Source of the DNA: Crocinitomix sp.
Lineage (GTDB): Bacteria > Bacteroidota > Bacteroidia > Flavobacteriales_D > Crocinitomicaceae
DNA length: 39,648 bases
Assembly: GCA_015662905.1 (NCBI GenBank)
Contig: DQTE01000034.1
Coordinates: forward strand, 1-39,648
Reading direction: 5' to 3'
A model generated the notes under the pieces. The model saw nothing but the letters and a program-made list of their open reading frames with translations. It made no database searches and was not told the origin of the DNA. The position numbers and the translations under genes are program-made. Positions 16,828 through 27,010 of this stretch are shown one piece after another (position 1 is the first letter of the stretch; every line of letters begins with the position of its first letter).

Positions 16828-17793
16828 ATGACGTTAAATGATTTTTATATTAACACGTATAATTCACTTATTAGAGTAATAAACTACACTATTAATTCCG
16901 ACAAAAGAATTTTTTGGCTGTATTTGGTGTCGTCAATGTTATTGGCCTATTATGTTTATCATAAAACCAAGAAAAAATATTCTTTTTTAAAATACATTTT
17001 CAACAAAAAAGTATGGTTAAGTCAATCTTCTAAGGTAGATTACGCTTTAATCTTTATCAATAGCTTTGTAAAAGTATTTTTGTTAGGGTCATTTGTGTAT
17101 TATGGGTTAAAACTAGCTTATTATACAGATGAATACCTATCACACACCTTAGGTTTGTCAGACAATAATTTTTCGCATTTTCAAATAATGTTTGGTTTTA
17201 CAATTACTTTAACCATTTTAAAAGATTTAGGAACTTACCTTACACATTTAGCACAACATAAAATATCTTTTTTGTGGGAGTTTCACAAAGTTCACCATTC
17301 TGCTACTGTTTTAAACCCTATTACACAGTATAGAATTCATCCAGTTGAGCTTATTATTAATAATATTACAGCAACATTAATTTTTGGTATAACAATGGGT
17401 GTTTTTGATTACTTATCTAATCACCCCATTGATGAATTAGAGTTTTTAGGCGTTAATGTTTTTAGTTTTGCCTTTTTATTTTTCGGAGCAAATTTACGCC
17501 ATTCACACGTAAAATTAAAATACTTTAACAAATTAGAAAACATTTTTATCAGTCCTTTTCAACATCAAATTCACCACAGCAACAACCCTATCCATTTCGA
17601 TAAAAATTTAGGTGCAAAACTTGCTATTTGGGACTGGATGTTTGGAACTTTGGTTAAATCAGAATCAGTAGCAACTTTAAAATTTGGTTTGGGAAAAAAT
17701 GACGACATAAATTATACCACAATTTTTCAAAATTTGTATATGCCGTTTTTAAAAGTTAGCCAACACCTTACAAAGTGGTTCAAAAACAGGTAA
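16828..17793 (+). CDS. fatty-acid hydroxylase / sterol desaturase family membrane di-iron protein
   Basis: A 321-residue membrane protein with several hydrophobic segments and the histidine clusters of the fatty-acid-hydroxylase superfamily: HLAQH (His140, His144), HKVHH (His153, His156, His157), RHSHV, and HQIHH (His246, His249, His250). These bind a di-iron centre for O2-dependent hydroxylation or desaturation of a lipid substrate. It begins 2 bases after the TonB receptor stop, so it is translationally linked to the iron-type operon. An iron-dependent oxygenase made only under iron limitation would be surprising, so it may act on a siderophore or membrane lipid; that is speculation. Family call is firm, substrate unknown. 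Confidence 0.88.
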   Translation: MTLNDFYINTYNSLIRVINYTINSDKRIFWLYLVSSMLLAYYVYHKTKKKYSFLKYIFNKKVWLSQSSKVDYALIFINSFVKVFLLGSFVYYGLKLAYYTDEYLSHTLGLSDNNFSHFQIMFGFTITLTILKDLGTYLTHLAQHKISFLWEFHKVHHSATVLNPITQYRIHPVELIINNITATLIFGITMGVFDYLSNHPIDELEFLGVNVFSFAFLFFGANLRHSHVKLKYFNKLENIFISPFQHQIHHSNNPIHFDKNLGAKLAIWDWMFGTLVKSESVATLKFGLGKNDDINYTTIFQNLYMPFLKVSQHLTKWFKNR

Positions 17794-18191
17794 CAAAAAG
17801 GTTATTGTAATCTTTATATTTTATTAAAAAATTTCAACAAATAACAGTGTATAACTTTATTGTATATTTTACTTGTTTTATTCGTAAAAAAAATTGTAAA
17901 TTACGTCCCCACCTAAAGCGGTAGTTTTAAAAATTGTAATTTGTTAAGAAATTGTTAATCTTAAAATTTGTTTTGTTTATCGACAGGATTTATTCATAAA
18001 TAGCATTTTTTCTTAGCAGTTGATTTTAAAGGGATTTAGATATAGAACAAGAAACATTGTTAAAAACTATACAAGAGTTGTTAATTAATTTTAATTGTTA
18101 AATTAATAAAAAATGACAACTTTTGTAGTCCACTTTTAGGACAACTAAAAATAGATTTTACAAAAAAATAACATAAAAAAAAACATACATC
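17794..18191. other. 398-bp upstream region of the ribonucleotide reductase genes
   Basis: No gene is seen. The heptamer TTGTTAA occurs five times on the plus strand, at 17941, 17952, 18057, 18078 and 18095, with spacings of 11, 105, 21 and 17 bp. This cluster is a candidate binding region for a regulator of the reductase genes. Confidence 0.45.
18095..18125 (+). promoter_or_regulatory. candidate promoter of nrdB
   Basis: TTG at 18095-18097, a 20-base spacer, and AACTTTTG at 18118-18125 (one mismatch to TAnnTTTG). This would give an untranslated leader of about 60 bases. The TTG is part of the fifth TTGTTAA copy. Confidence 0.4.
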
Positions 18192-19169
18192 ATGGCGGAG
18201 CAAAACGAACCTATTTTGACTGAAAACCCAACCAGATTTGTGCTTTTTCCAATTGAGCATGATGATATTTGGCAAGCATATAAAACTCAACAAGCAATGA
18301 TTTGGACTGCTGAGGAAATTGATTTTCAGCAGGACACTACAGATTGGGAAAACAATTTGAGTGATGACGAAAGGTATTTTATTAAACACGTTCTAGCGTT
18401 TTTTGCAGCTTCTGATGGAATTGTAAATGAAAATTTAGCTGAAAACTTTGTTAAAGAAGTGCAATATACAGAAGCAAAATTCTTTTATGGTTTTCAAATT
18501 ATGATGGAAAATGTTCATTCAGAAACGTACTCGTTGATGATTGACACCTATATAAAAGACAGTAAAGAAAAAGATTATTTATTCAATGCTATTGATACAT
18601 TTCCCCCTGTTCGTAAAAAAGCAGATTGGGCATTGAACTGGATTGATAATGGAAGCTTTGCGCAAAGATTAATTGCATTTGCTGCCGTAGAAGGTATTTT
18701 CTTTTCGGGTTCTTTTTGTTCTATTTTTTGGTTAAAAAAACGTGGATTAATGCCAGGGTTAACGTTCTCTAATGAATTAATTTCAAGAGATGAAGGAATG
18801 CACATGGAATTTGCAGTGTTGTTATATACTAAGCATTTAAAAAATAAATTACCAAAAGAAGAAGTTCAAGAAATTATAACAACAGCAGTTGAAATAGAAA
18901 AAGAGTTTGTTACAGAATCTTTACCAGTAAGATTAATAGGTATGAATGCAGACTTAATGGCACAATATATTGAGTTTGTTGCAGATAGATTGTTAGTTGA
19001 GTTAGGAAACGACAAAGTATATAATGTAACAAACCCCTTTGACTTTATGGATATGATTAACCTACAAGGTAAAACAAACTTCTTTGAAAAAAGAGTAGGA
19101 GAATATCAAAAGGCAGGTGTGAAATCAGGCGGAGAAAATCAAACATTTTCTTTAGATGCCGATTTTTAA
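18192..19169 (+). CDS. nrdB: ribonucleoside-diphosphate reductase, small (beta) subunit, class Ia
   Basis: A 325-residue beta subunit supplying the tyrosyl radical for dNTP synthesis. The sequence is closer in pattern to eukaryotic R2 than to E. coli NrdB: the [28 protein letters not shown] and [10 protein letters not shown] segments align without gaps. All expected metal ligands are present (Asp75, Glu106, His109, Glu167, Glu201, His204) as is the radical tyrosine (Tyr113). The C-terminal tail FSLDADF is the peptide that docks in the alpha subunit. The start has no Shine-Dalgarno sequence, as is normal for the phylum. The alpha subunit follows after 64 bases, and the two probably form one operon ending at the terminator at 21663. 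Confidence 0.96.
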   Translation: MAEQNEPILTENPTRFVLFPIEHDDIWQAYKTQQAMIWTAEEIDFQQDTTDWENNLSDDERYFIKHVLAFFAASDGIVNENLAENFVKEVQYTEAKFFYGFQIMMENVHSETYSLMIDTYIKDSKEKDYLFNAIDTFPPVRKKADWALNWIDNGSFAQRLIAFAAVEGIFFSGSFCSIFWLKKRGLMPGLTFSNELISRDEGMHMEFAVLLYTKHLKNKLPKEEVQEIITTAVEIEKEFVTESLPVRLIGMNADLMAQYIEFVADRLLVELGNDKVYNVTNPFDFMDMINLQGKTNFFEKRVGEYQKAGVKSGGENQTFSLDADF

Positions 19170-19220
19170 AAAAGTATAAAAGAATAAGAAAAAATAAGTA
19201 GTAGTAAACCCTAAAAAGCA

Positions 19221-19225
19221 AGGAG
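19221..19225 (+). promoter_or_regulatory. Shine-Dalgarno-like AGGAG before nrdA
   Basis: AGGAG lies 8 bases before the ATG at 19234. Such a site is uncommon among the genes in this window and fixes the start of nrdA at MYVVKRDG. Confidence 0.6.
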
Positions 19226-19233
19226 AAAAAAGT

Positions 19234-21597
19234 ATGTATGTAGTAAAAAGAGACGGAAGAAAAGAACCAGTGAAATTTGACAAAATCACAGCAAGAGTTA
19301 AAAAATTATGTTATGGACTTGACAAAATTGTTCAACCAGAAATGGTTGCAATGAAAGTAATTGAAGGATTGTATGATGGTGTTTCAACCATAGAATTAGA
19401 CAATTTAGCAGCAGAGGTGGCAGCATCTAAAACCATTGAACACCCGGATTATGCTTTATTGGCTTCAAGAATTTCCGTTTCTAACTTACATAAAAACACA
19501 AAAAAATCCTTTTCCGAAACTATAGATGATTTGTATAATTACATTGATCCTAAAACAGGAGAAAATGCCTCATTAATTGCTGAGGATGTATATCAAATCA
19601 TTAAAGATAACGCTGAATTTTTAGACGCTCAAATCATTTACGACAGAGATTATAAATATGATTATTTTGGATATAAAACGTTAGAAAGAGCATACTTACT
19701 AAAACTAAATAATAAAATTGTTGAACGTCCACAACACATGTTAATGCGTGTATCTATTGGCATTCACAAAAATGATTTAGAATCAGCAGTAAAAACATAT
19801 AATGCCATGTCAGAGGGTTGGTTTACACATGCAACACCAACGTTATTTAATGCAGGAACACCAAAACCTCAAATGTCTTCTTGCTTCTTGCTTACAATGA
19901 AAGAAGACAGTATTGAAGGAATTTATGACACCCTTAAACAATGTGCTAGAATTTCTCAATCTGCAGGAGGCATAGGCTTATCAATTCATGATATTAGAGC
20001 AAAAGGATCATACATAAAAGGTACTAACGGTACTTCAAATGGAATTGTTCCTATGTTAAAAGTTTTTAATGATACAGCTAGATATGTGGATCAAGGAGGA
20101 GGAAAACGTAAAGGGTCTTTTGCTATTTATATTGAACCTTGGCACTCTGATATATTAGATTTCTTAGATTTAAAGAAAAATACAGGAGTAGAAGAACAAA
20201 GAGCGAGAGATTTATTCTACGCCATGTGGATTCCAGATTTATTTATGAAAAGGGTTAAAGATAACGGAAACTGGACTTTAATGTGCCCGAATGAATGTCC
20301 AGGATTATCTGAATCTTATGGAGAAGAATTTGAAGCACTTTACACTAAATATGAAGCTGAAGGAAAAGGAAGAAAAACGATTAAAGCACAAGATATTTGG
20401 TTCAAAATATTAGAATCTCAAATTGAAACAGGTACACCTTACATGGTATATAAAGATGCGGCGAATAAAAAATCAAATCAACAAAATTTAGGTACAATTA
20501 AGTCATCTAACTTATGTACTGAAATTATAGAGTATTCTGCCCCGGACGAAACAGCTGTTTGTAATTTAGGATCTATAGCTTTACCAAAATATGTTGATGC
20601 GGAAAATAGAACTTTTGACCATGATAAATTATTTGAGATAGCATATCAATTGACAGTAAATCTTAATAAAGTTATAGACGTAAATTATTACCCAGTTGAA
20701 GAAGCTCGTAACTCAAATATGAGACATAGACCAATTGGTTTAGGTGTTCAAGGTTTGGCAGATGCTTTTATTTTAATGAGACACCCGTTTGATTCAGATG
20801 AAGCTAAACAATTAAATAAAGAGATTTTTGAAACCATTTATTATGCAGCTTGTACAGCTTCAAAAGATTTAGCAAAAAAAGAAGGTGCTTATTCTACATT
20901 TGAAGGTTCGCCAATGTCAAAAGGAGAATTTCAATTTGATATGTGGGGAGTGACACCGTCTGATAGATGGGAGTGGGACGTGTTAAGAGAAGAGATTAAA
21001 GAACACGGAATTAGAAACTCTCTATTAATGGCACCAATGCCAACAGCTTCAACGGCTCAGATTTTAGGAAATAATGAATGTTTTGAACCTTATACATCTA
21101 ATGTTTACACTAGACGTGTACTATCAGGAGAGTTTATTATTGTAAATAAACATTTATTAAAAGATTTGGTAAAATTAGGTCTTTGGGACAATGTAATGAA
21201 AAACAAATTAATGGTAGCTAATGGGTCTATTCAAAACATAGATGAAATTCCACAAGACATAAAAGACTTGTACAAAACAGCTTGGGAAATTTCTCAAAAA
21301 GTACTAATTGATATGTCTGCAGATAGAGGGGCTTATGTTTGTCAATCTCAGTCGCTTAATTTGTTTATGGAAAATGCCAACTTTGCTAAACTAACTTCAA
21401 TGCACTTTTACGGTTGGGAAGCAGGACTCAAAACGGGAATGTATTATTTAAGAACTAAGGCGGCAACAGATGCGGTTAAATTTACAATTGACAAATCTGC
21501 TATTGCTCAACCTAAAGCAAAAACAGAAGAGGAAAGAATGGCAGAAATAGCATGTTCATTAGATGATCCAGACAGCTGTGAAATGTGTAGTGGTTGA
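19234..21597 (+). CDS. nrdA: ribonucleoside-diphosphate reductase, large (alpha) subunit, class Ia
   Basis: A 787-residue catalytic subunit. Residues 1-90 are an ATP-cone ([16 protein letters not shown]), so dATP inhibition of overall activity is likely. The catalytic barrel has the active-site cysteines in [16 protein letters not shown] and [10 protein letters not shown], the [10 protein letters not shown] loop, and the [13 protein letters not shown] segment. The C-terminal tail ends with the thiol pair in SCEMC that re-reduces the active site. Like the small subunit, the wording follows the eukaryotic-type class Ia branch. Length is normal and no residue expected for activity is missing. 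It is the second gene of the operon. Confidence 0.96.
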   Translation: MYVVKRDGRKEPVKFDKITARVKKLCYGLDKIVQPEMVAMKVIEGLYDGVSTIELDNLAAEVAASKTIEHPDYALLASRISVSNLHKNTKKSFSETIDDLYNYIDPKTGENASLIAEDVYQIIKDNAEFLDAQIIYDRDYKYDYFGYKTLERAYLLKLNNKIVERPQHMLMRVSIGIHKNDLESAVKTYNAMSEGWFTHATPTLFNAGTPKPQMSSCFLLTMKEDSIEGIYDTLKQCARISQSAGGIGLSIHDIRAKGSYIKGTNGTSNGIVPMLKVFNDTARYVDQGGGKRKGSFAIYIEPWHSDILDFLDLKKNTGVEEQRARDLFYAMWIPDLFMKRVKDNGNWTLMCPNECPGLSESYGEEFEALYTKYEAEGKGRKTIKAQDIWFKILESQIETGTPYMVYKDAANKKSNQQNLGTIKSSNLCTEIIEYSAPDETAVCNLGSIALPKYVDAENRTFDHDKLFEIAYQLTVNLNKVIDVNYYPVEEARNSNMRHRPIGLGVQGLADAFILMRHPFDSDEAKQLNKEIFETIYYAACTASKDLAKKEGAYSTFEGSPMSKGEFQFDMWGVTPSDRWEWDVLREEIKEHGIRNSLLMAPMPTASTAQILGNNECFEPYTSNVYTRRVLSGEFIIVNKHLLKDLVKLGLWDNVMKNKLMVANGSIQNIDEIPQDIKDLYKTAWEISQKVLIDMSADRGAYVCQSQSLNLFMENANFAKLTSMHFYGWEAGLKTGMYYLRTKAATDAVKFTIDKSAIAQPKAKTEEERMAEIACSLDDPDSCEMCSG

Positions 21598-21662
21598 TAC
21601 AAATAAACAGCAAACCATTCCTTTTTAAGGAACAAGCCCTTAATCGTTTTCGATTATATACT

Positions 21663-21694
21663 AAAAACCAACCTAATTTAGGTCGGTTTTTTTT
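21663..21694 (+). terminator. Rho-independent terminator after nrdA
   Basis: The stem aaaaaccaaccta / taggtcggtttttttt has one A-C mismatch, a 3-base loop and a run of eight T. It lies about 65 bases past the nrdA stop. A small hairpin (ttcctt/aaggaa) precedes it. Confidence 0.8.
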
Positions 21695-21724
21695 GTCTAA
21701 ATACTTTAAACATCAACTAATACC

Positions 21725-21732
21725 TATCTTTG
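21725..21732 (+). promoter_or_regulatory. -7 box (TATCTTTG) before the membrane GT-like gene
   Basis: An exact match to TAnnTTTG ending 9 bases before the ATG at 21742, downstream of the nrdA terminator. The very short distance suggests a leaderless or nearly leaderless mRNA. Confidence 0.5.
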
Positions 21733-21741
21733 TAAATTCTA

Positions 21742-23280
21742 ATGAAAAAAGGAATCAATTTTATAAAAACACATACACAAAAAACGTGGGTACAATTTAT
21801 ATTGTTTTCAGTCATTTTGTGGTTAATATTTGTTGATTTACACATAAACAGACATTTAACAGACATTATAATAGGACCACACAGTTGGAGAAAAAGTGAT
21901 ACCTACGCTCAAATCATGAACTATTATTACAATGGATTAAACTTTTTTGATCACTCTTATTATTACAACCTTTTTAATTCAAATGGCAAAGCTGTCGGTG
22001 AGTTTCCTCTCTTTTATTATTTCATAGCACTACAACTTAAAATTTTTGGTAATTATTCGATAATTGTAAAAATTAATTGGATAGTACTATCCTTTATAGG
22101 GTTATTTTCTCTTTTTAAAATAGTGTTTCATTTTCTTAAAACATTTTGGTTATCTGTGGTTGTTTCTACATCACTTTTTTTATCTCCCATATTTAGTTTT
22201 TATTTCATATCTTATCTCCCCGATTCAATTGCTTTAAATTTAATGTTTATTGGGGGATATTTGTTTTTAAAATCTACCTCAAAAAAAAGATTAATTACAG
22301 CCTTAATCATTATTGGTGTATCAGGGATGGTAAAACCCTTTTTTATGATTCCTTTTATTGCTTATGTTTTAATTTTAGTATTAAATAAAATTGTTATAAA
22401 AAACCAAAAACTACCTAAATTCAATGGGCTATATTTAATTCCTTTTGTAATGGTTGCAATATGGTATATATATGCTTTTTGGTATAATAGCTTAACCGAA
22501 TGTAAATGTTTTTTAACAAGTCCACAACCAATTTGGGATCTAAACGTAGAGGAATATCAAAAGGTTATTTTAAAAATTAACAATAGATGGTTTGATGAAT
22601 ACGTGAACCCTTTAGTTTTAAAAATTACGGAGATACTTTTAATTATAAATCTTTTATGGTGGTCAAAAAAGTATCGTTTATTTAATATATATTATATATT
22701 TTCAATAATTGGCTCTGCTCTCTTTATCCTTTTATTCTTTAAAATGTTCGAACAGCACGACTATTATATCTTTCCCATATTATTTTTAATTCCCTTAACT
22801 TTTGGGTTGTTTTTATATAAAATATTAACTTCCTTTAAAAACACAATGCTGGTTTATATACTCAGTATTTGCATGGTTTCATTTTCGTTTTCGCAGTTAA
22901 ATTATAGTTTGGAAAAAAACCAAAAAAGAAGAACAACGCCTTGGGTTAACGAAAAACACAAGTACATCAACTATATAGGCTTAGACCATTTTTTAGTTAA
23001 AAATAATGTACAACCTAATGATTTAATATTAACATTTTCTGATTATTCACCTACTTATGCTTTGTTGCTTTTAAATAGAAAAGGGTGGTCAGGTTACCAA
23101 ACCAAATATAAAAACTATTCTGTTGAAAAAATAATTGACATGGGGGCAACAATCCTTGTTATAAATTATGGTTTTAAGATGAATGAAAAAGATTCTATAC
23201 TCATTCAACCTTTTTTAAATTATCCTATAGATGATACAAACAACATCTATTTATATGATTTAAAACCGTACAAAAAATAA
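21742..23280 (+). CDS. multi-pass membrane protein, GT-C glycosyltransferase-like
   Basis: A 512-residue integral membrane protein with about ten hydrophobic segments. After the first membrane helix comes a luminal-type loop with HSWRKSDTYAQ and, further on, GEFPLFYYF, a layout like the ArnT/PMT (GT39-related) lipid-linked sugar transferases, where an acidic residue in this loop is catalytic. A soluble tail of ~110 residues (from about NEKHKYINYIG) ends the protein. No gene for a matching polyprenyl-phosphate sugar pathway is nearby. The acceptor and sugar are unknown, and a non-enzymatic membrane protein is possible. The ATG fits the -7 box just upstream; an overlapping frame at 21594-21836 is a shadow. 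Confidence 0.7.
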   Translation: MKKGINFIKTHTQKTWVQFILFSVILWLIFVDLHINRHLTDIIIGPHSWRKSDTYAQIMNYYYNGLNFFDHSYYYNLFNSNGKAVGEFPLFYYFIALQLKIFGNYSIIVKINWIVLSFIGLFSLFKIVFHFLKTFWLSVVVSTSLFLSPIFSFYFISYLPDSIALNLMFIGGYLFLKSTSKKRLITALIIIGVSGMVKPFFMIPFIAYVLILVLNKIVIKNQKLPKFNGLYLIPFVMVAIWYIYAFWYNSLTECKCFLTSPQPIWDLNVEEYQKVILKINNRWFDEYVNPLVLKITEILLIINLLWWSKKYRLFNIYYIFSIIGSALFILLFFKMFEQHDYYIFPILFLIPLTFGLFLYKILTSFKNTMLVYILSICMVSFSFSQLNYSLEKNQKRRTTPWVNEKHKYINYIGLDHFLVKNNVQPNDLILTFSDYSPTYALLLLNRKGWSGYQTKYKNYSVEKIIDMGATILVINYGFKMNEKDSILIQPFLNYPIDDTNNIYLYDLKPYKK

Positions 23281-23283
23281 GTT

Positions 23284-23291
23284 TATCTTTG
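23284..23291 (+). promoter_or_regulatory. -7 box (TATCTTTG) before the DUF3109 gene
   Basis: An exact TAnnTTTG match overlapping the region just after the preceding stop codon and ending 4 bases before the ATG at 23296, again suggesting a leaderless transcript. Confidence 0.45.
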
Positions 23292-23295
23292 CAAT

Positions 23296-23880
23296 ATGAT
23301 TATTGAAATAGGCGACATATTAGTGTCTGATGAGTTATTAGAAAAACATTTTATTTGCGATTTAAACGCTTGTAAAGGGGCGTGTTGTGTAGAGGGAGAT
23401 GATGGCGCACCATTAACAATGGAAGAGGTGTCCTTGATAGAAAATCATTTAGATGCTATTAAACCCTATATGAATAAAGACGCAGTTGAAATTGTGGAAC
23501 AAGAAGGGGTGTTTTACATGGATAGAACCAATGAACCCGTTACTCAGCTCGTCAATAAAAAAGATTGTGTATTTGTTACATTAGACGAAAAAGGGATTAC
23601 AAAATGTGGAATTGAATACGCTTTTAAAGATGGAAAAATTCCTTTTAATAAACCAATTTCTTGTCACCTTTATCCTATAAGAGTAGGATATTTTAAAACA
23701 TTTAAGTCTTTAAACTACGACCAATGGCAAATTTGCAATCCAGCTTGCAAGTTAGGAGAAGAACTAAGAATTCCTGTTTATAAATTTTTGAAAGAACCCA
23801 TAATAAGAGCCTTTGGTAAAGAGTTATATCATGAACTCGAAAAAGTAGAAAATCAAATTAAAAAAATAAAGAAGGTATAA
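23296..23880 (+). CDS. DUF3109 cysteine-cluster protein
   Basis: A 194-residue soluble protein of the DUF3109 family, widespread in Bacteroidota and of unknown function. The N terminus has a dense cysteine cluster (Cys21, Cys26, Cys30, Cys31 in ICDLNACKGACC), with further cysteines in KKDCVF, TKCGIEYAF, ISCHLYPIR and QICNPACKLG. The pattern resembles the YkgJ-type zinc/iron-binding proteins, so metal binding is likely. Length and cysteine spacing fit the family. It ends 4 bases before the convergent YjbR-like gene. Confidence 0.85.
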   Translation: MIIEIGDILVSDELLEKHFICDLNACKGACCVEGDDGAPLTMEEVSLIENHLDAIKPYMNKDAVEIVEQEGVFYMDRTNEPVTQLVNKKDCVFVTLDEKGITKCGIEYAFKDGKIPFNKPISCHLYPIRVGYFKTFKSLNYDQWQICNPACKLGEELRIPVYKFLKEPIIRAFGKELYHELEKVENQIKKIKKV

Positions 23881-23884
23881 TATT

Positions 23885-24232
23885 TTAATCCAAACCCTCT
23901 CTTTGTTTTTTGGTTAATCCTTTAACTACTAAGGTGTAACTTAAATCTATTAATGAGGTTAAAAGTTGAGGAGGAACATCAGAGTTTATACTCACAGTGT
24001 TCCAGTGTTTTTTATTCATGTGAAAACCGGGTGTAATACCAATATGTTTTTCTCTTAATTCAATAGCATACTCGGGGTTACACTTTAGATTAACTCCCGT
24101 ATAGTCATCTATATTACATAAGGCAAACATTTTGCCCATAACTTTAAAGACCAAAATCTTTTCATCAAAAGGAAAACTTTCTGTTACCCCTTTTTTGTTT
24201 AAACAATAATTTCTTAAAGTTTCAATATCCAT
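23885..24232 (-). CDS. MmcQ/YjbR family protein
   Basis: A 115-residue protein of the MmcQ/YjbR family (double-wing, CyaY-like fold, sometimes proposed to bind DNA). Family features visible are the opening DIETLRNYCLNKKGVTESFPF, the central KVMGKMFALCNID strand pair, and KHWNTVSI near the middle. The function is not established. It starts 6 bases after the mutS stop and so is the second gene of a mutS transcript. Confidence 0.85.
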   Translation of the reverse strand: MDIETLRNYCLNKKGVTESFPFDEKILVFKVMGKMFALCNIDDYTGVNLKCNPEYAIELREKHIGITPGFHMNKKHWNTVSINSDVPPQLLTSLIDLSYTLVVKGLTKKQREGLD

Positions 24233-24238
24233 TAGTAG

Positions 24239-26854
24239 TTATTTTGCACCTACGTATTTTTTTATTTCGTTGAGTTTCATAAGTGCTTCAACAGGAGTAA
24301 GTGTATTGATATCAATAGCCTCAATTTCTTCTTTAATTTGCATTAAAACAGGGTCGTCTAATTGAAAAAAACTAAGTTGCATATTATTATCATTAACAAG
24401 TTCTTTCATTTCCGACTTTAAATCACCACTGTGAGATTTTTCAAGTTTTTTTAATATCTGATTAGCCTTATCTAATACAGGCTTAGGCATACCTGCCATT
24501 TTGGCTACGTGAATACCAAAACTATGTTCAGACCCCCCCTTTACTAACTTACGCATAAACAAAATTTTATTGTTAATTTCTTTAACAGATACATTATAGT
24601 TTTTAATGCGTGAAAAAGTATTTGTCATCTCGTTTAGCTCATGATAATGAGTTGCAAACAAAGTTTTAGGGTGTGCTGTTTTGTTTTGGTGTAAATACTC
24701 GGTAATTGCCCAAGCAATTGAAATTCCATCATAGGTGCTTGTTCCACGACCGATTTCATCCAAAATAATTAAGCTACGTTCCGATAAGTTATTTAAAATA
24801 CTTGCCGTTTCATTCATTTCAACCATAAAAGTTGATTCACCACTAGAAATGTTATCAGAGGCACCAACCCTTGTAAACACTTTATCAACCACACCTAATG
24901 TTGCAAATTTAGCAGGAACATAACAACCCATTTGAGCCATTAACACAATAATTGCTGTTTGTCTTAATAATGCCGATTTACCAGACATGTTTGGGCCTGT
25001 TATCATTATAATTTGTTGACTGTCATTGTCCAAAAACAAATCATTTGCAATATATGTTTCTCCTGTAGGCAATTGCTTTTCAATAACTGGATGACGCCCA
25101 TCTTTTATATCTATAATAAGCGAATCATTTACTTTGGGTTTATGATAATCGTTTTCGATAGCTACATTAGAAAAAGCATGTAAACAATCTAATTTAGCTA
25201 ATACATTTGCATTGTTTTGAACGGTTGTAATATAGTCAGCCATTGATAATACCAAATCTGTATATAAAGAACCTTCAAGTTTAAGAATTTTTTCTTCAGC
25301 ACCTAAAATTTTTGATTCATATTCCTTTAACTCTTCGGTAATGTATCTTTCTGCATTTACTAAAGTTTGTTTTCTTATCCAGTCCTCAGGCACCTTATCT
25401 TTATGAGTGTTTCTTACTTCAATGTAATAACCGAACACATTATTAAACGCTACTTTTAAAGATGGAATGCCTGTACGTTCAATTTCACGTTGCTTAAAAT
25501 TTTCAATATAATCTTTGCCAGATTTTAAAATAGAGCGTAATTCGTCAAGCTCTGCATTTACATTATCTGCAATAATTTCTCCTTTACCTATAGCAATAGC
25601 AGGGTCTGGTTTTAATTCTTTTTCAATTCTTAAACGTAATTCGTCACAGGCATTTAACACGTCACCCAACTGTTTTAAAGGTTGGTGGCTTGAAGCTTCA
25701 CAAGCTTGTTTTATTGGTTTTATTGCGGTTAAAGCTCTTTTTAATTGTACAACTTCTTTAGGGTTAATTCTACCAGTGGCTACTTTTGAAATAATACGTT
25801 CTAAATCTCCTATTTCGTTCAACTGAAACTCAATAGTTTCTTTAAATTTTGGCTGATTTAAAAAATACTCAACAATATCTAAACGTTCTTGAATTAAAGA
25901 CACTTCTTTTAGAGGAAGAATCATCCAACGTTTTAACATTCTACTACCCAGAGGGGTTATGGTACAATCTAAAACATCAATTAAAGTGGTAGCGCCTTCA
26001 TTGGAAGAGTATAGTAATTCAAGATTTCTAACGGTAAAGCGGTCTAACCATACATATTTATTCTCATCTATTCTTGATATTTTTTTTATATGAGCTGTTT
26101 TGTCGTGTTGAGTTTCTGACAAATAGTGTAAAACAGCTGAGGCAGCAATAATAGCACTTTGCATTTTATCTATTCCAAAGCCCTTTAAAGATTTGACCTC
26201 AAAATGGTTTAACAAACGTTCTTCAGAATAATCGTAAGTAAACACCCAATCATCTAACTTGTAAGTATAAGCCTTGTCGCTAAACGATTCCGAATACAGT
26301 TTTTGTTTACTTTTTTCAAACAAAATTTCGGCTGGTTGAAACCCTTGAATAAGTTTATCAATATACTCCTGATTTCCTTCGGCAACTAAAAACTCTCCTG
26401 TTGACACATCTAAAAAAGAAACACCAATGTTTTGCTTGGTAAAGTGTAAAGCCGCCAAAAAATTATTTTTAGATCCTTCTAAAACCTTATCGTTATAAGA
26501 CACTCCAGGGGTAACCAACTCTGTAACTCCTCTTTTGACAATTTTTTTTGTCATTTTGGGGTCTTCTAGTTGATCGCAAATAGCAACTCGTAAACCTGCT
26601 CGTACTAATTTTGGCAAATAAGTGTCTAATGAATGGTGAGGAAAACCAGCTAACGCAATTTCAGCAGCCGTTCCGTTTTTACGTTTGGTTAAAACAATTC
26701 CTAAAATTTTTGAGGCTTGAACCGCATCTTCTCTAAAGGTTTCATAAAAATCTCCTACCCTAAATAACAACATGGCATCAGGGTATTTTGCTTTAATTTG
26801 GTTATATTGTTTCATCAGTGGTGTTTCTGCCACTTTTTTAACTGTTTTAGCCAC
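24239..26854 (-). CDS. mutS: DNA mismatch repair protein MutS
   Basis: An 871-residue MutS1 protein that recognises mismatches and small loops and starts methyl-independent or strand-directed repair with MutL. The mismatch-binding wedge has the Phe-X-Glu motif in RVGDFYETF (about residues 30-40). The connector, lever and clamp domains follow, and the ATPase has Walker [15 protein letters not shown] (about 618-631), Walker [17 protein letters not shown], and the FATHYHEL motif. The C-terminal helix-turn-helix/dimerisation region is present. Length is typical. It is transcribed away from the M14-like gene, from a 138-bp divergent region, with the YjbR-like gene behind it. Confidence 0.97.
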   Translation of the reverse strand: MAKTVKKVAETPLMKQYNQIKAKYPDAMLLFRVGDFYETFREDAVQASKILGIVLTKRKNGTAAEIALAGFPHHSLDTYLPKLVRAGLRVAICDQLEDPKMTKKIVKRGVTELVTPGVSYNDKVLEGSKNNFLAALHFTKQNIGVSFLDVSTGEFLVAEGNQEYIDKLIQGFQPAEILFEKSKQKLYSESFSDKAYTYKLDDWVFTYDYSEERLLNHFEVKSLKGFGIDKMQSAIIAASAVLHYLSETQHDKTAHIKKISRIDENKYVWLDRFTVRNLELLYSSNEGATTLIDVLDCTITPLGSRMLKRWMILPLKEVSLIQERLDIVEYFLNQPKFKETIEFQLNEIGDLERIISKVATGRINPKEVVQLKRALTAIKPIKQACEASSHQPLKQLGDVLNACDELRLRIEKELKPDPAIAIGKGEIIADNVNAELDELRSILKSGKDYIENFKQREIERTGIPSLKVAFNNVFGYYIEVRNTHKDKVPEDWIRKQTLVNAERYITEELKEYESKILGAEEKILKLEGSLYTDLVLSMADYITTVQNNANVLAKLDCLHAFSNVAIENDYHKPKVNDSLIIDIKDGRHPVIEKQLPTGETYIANDLFLDNDSQQIIMITGPNMSGKSALLRQTAIIVLMAQMGCYVPAKFATLGVVDKVFTRVGASDNISSGESTFMVEMNETASILNNLSERSLIILDEIGRGTSTYDGISIAWAITEYLHQNKTAHPKTLFATHYHELNEMTNTFSRIKNYNVSVKEINNKILFMRKLVKGGSEHSFGIHVAKMAGMPKPVLDKANQILKKLEKSHSGDLKSEMKELVNDNNMQLSFFQLDDPVLMQIKEEIEAIDINTLTPVEALMKLNEIKKYVGAK

Positions 26855-27010
26855 GGATAGTTGAATTTTTAAATGAACTAACGAATTTAAGCAAGTATTC
26901 TGTGTTGTACATCTATAACTCTCAATCTTTTATTAACACTTTTTTAAAAGTTATTAATAAGACATAAAAATAAAATACATATTTTTACTATCTTGTCAAT
27001 TATTATAATA

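Noticed and set aside
21594-21836. 80-residue frame overlapping the nrdA stop and next gene
   Set aside because: It runs through the nrdA terminator and the start of the membrane protein gene in another frame, with no coding signal of its own.
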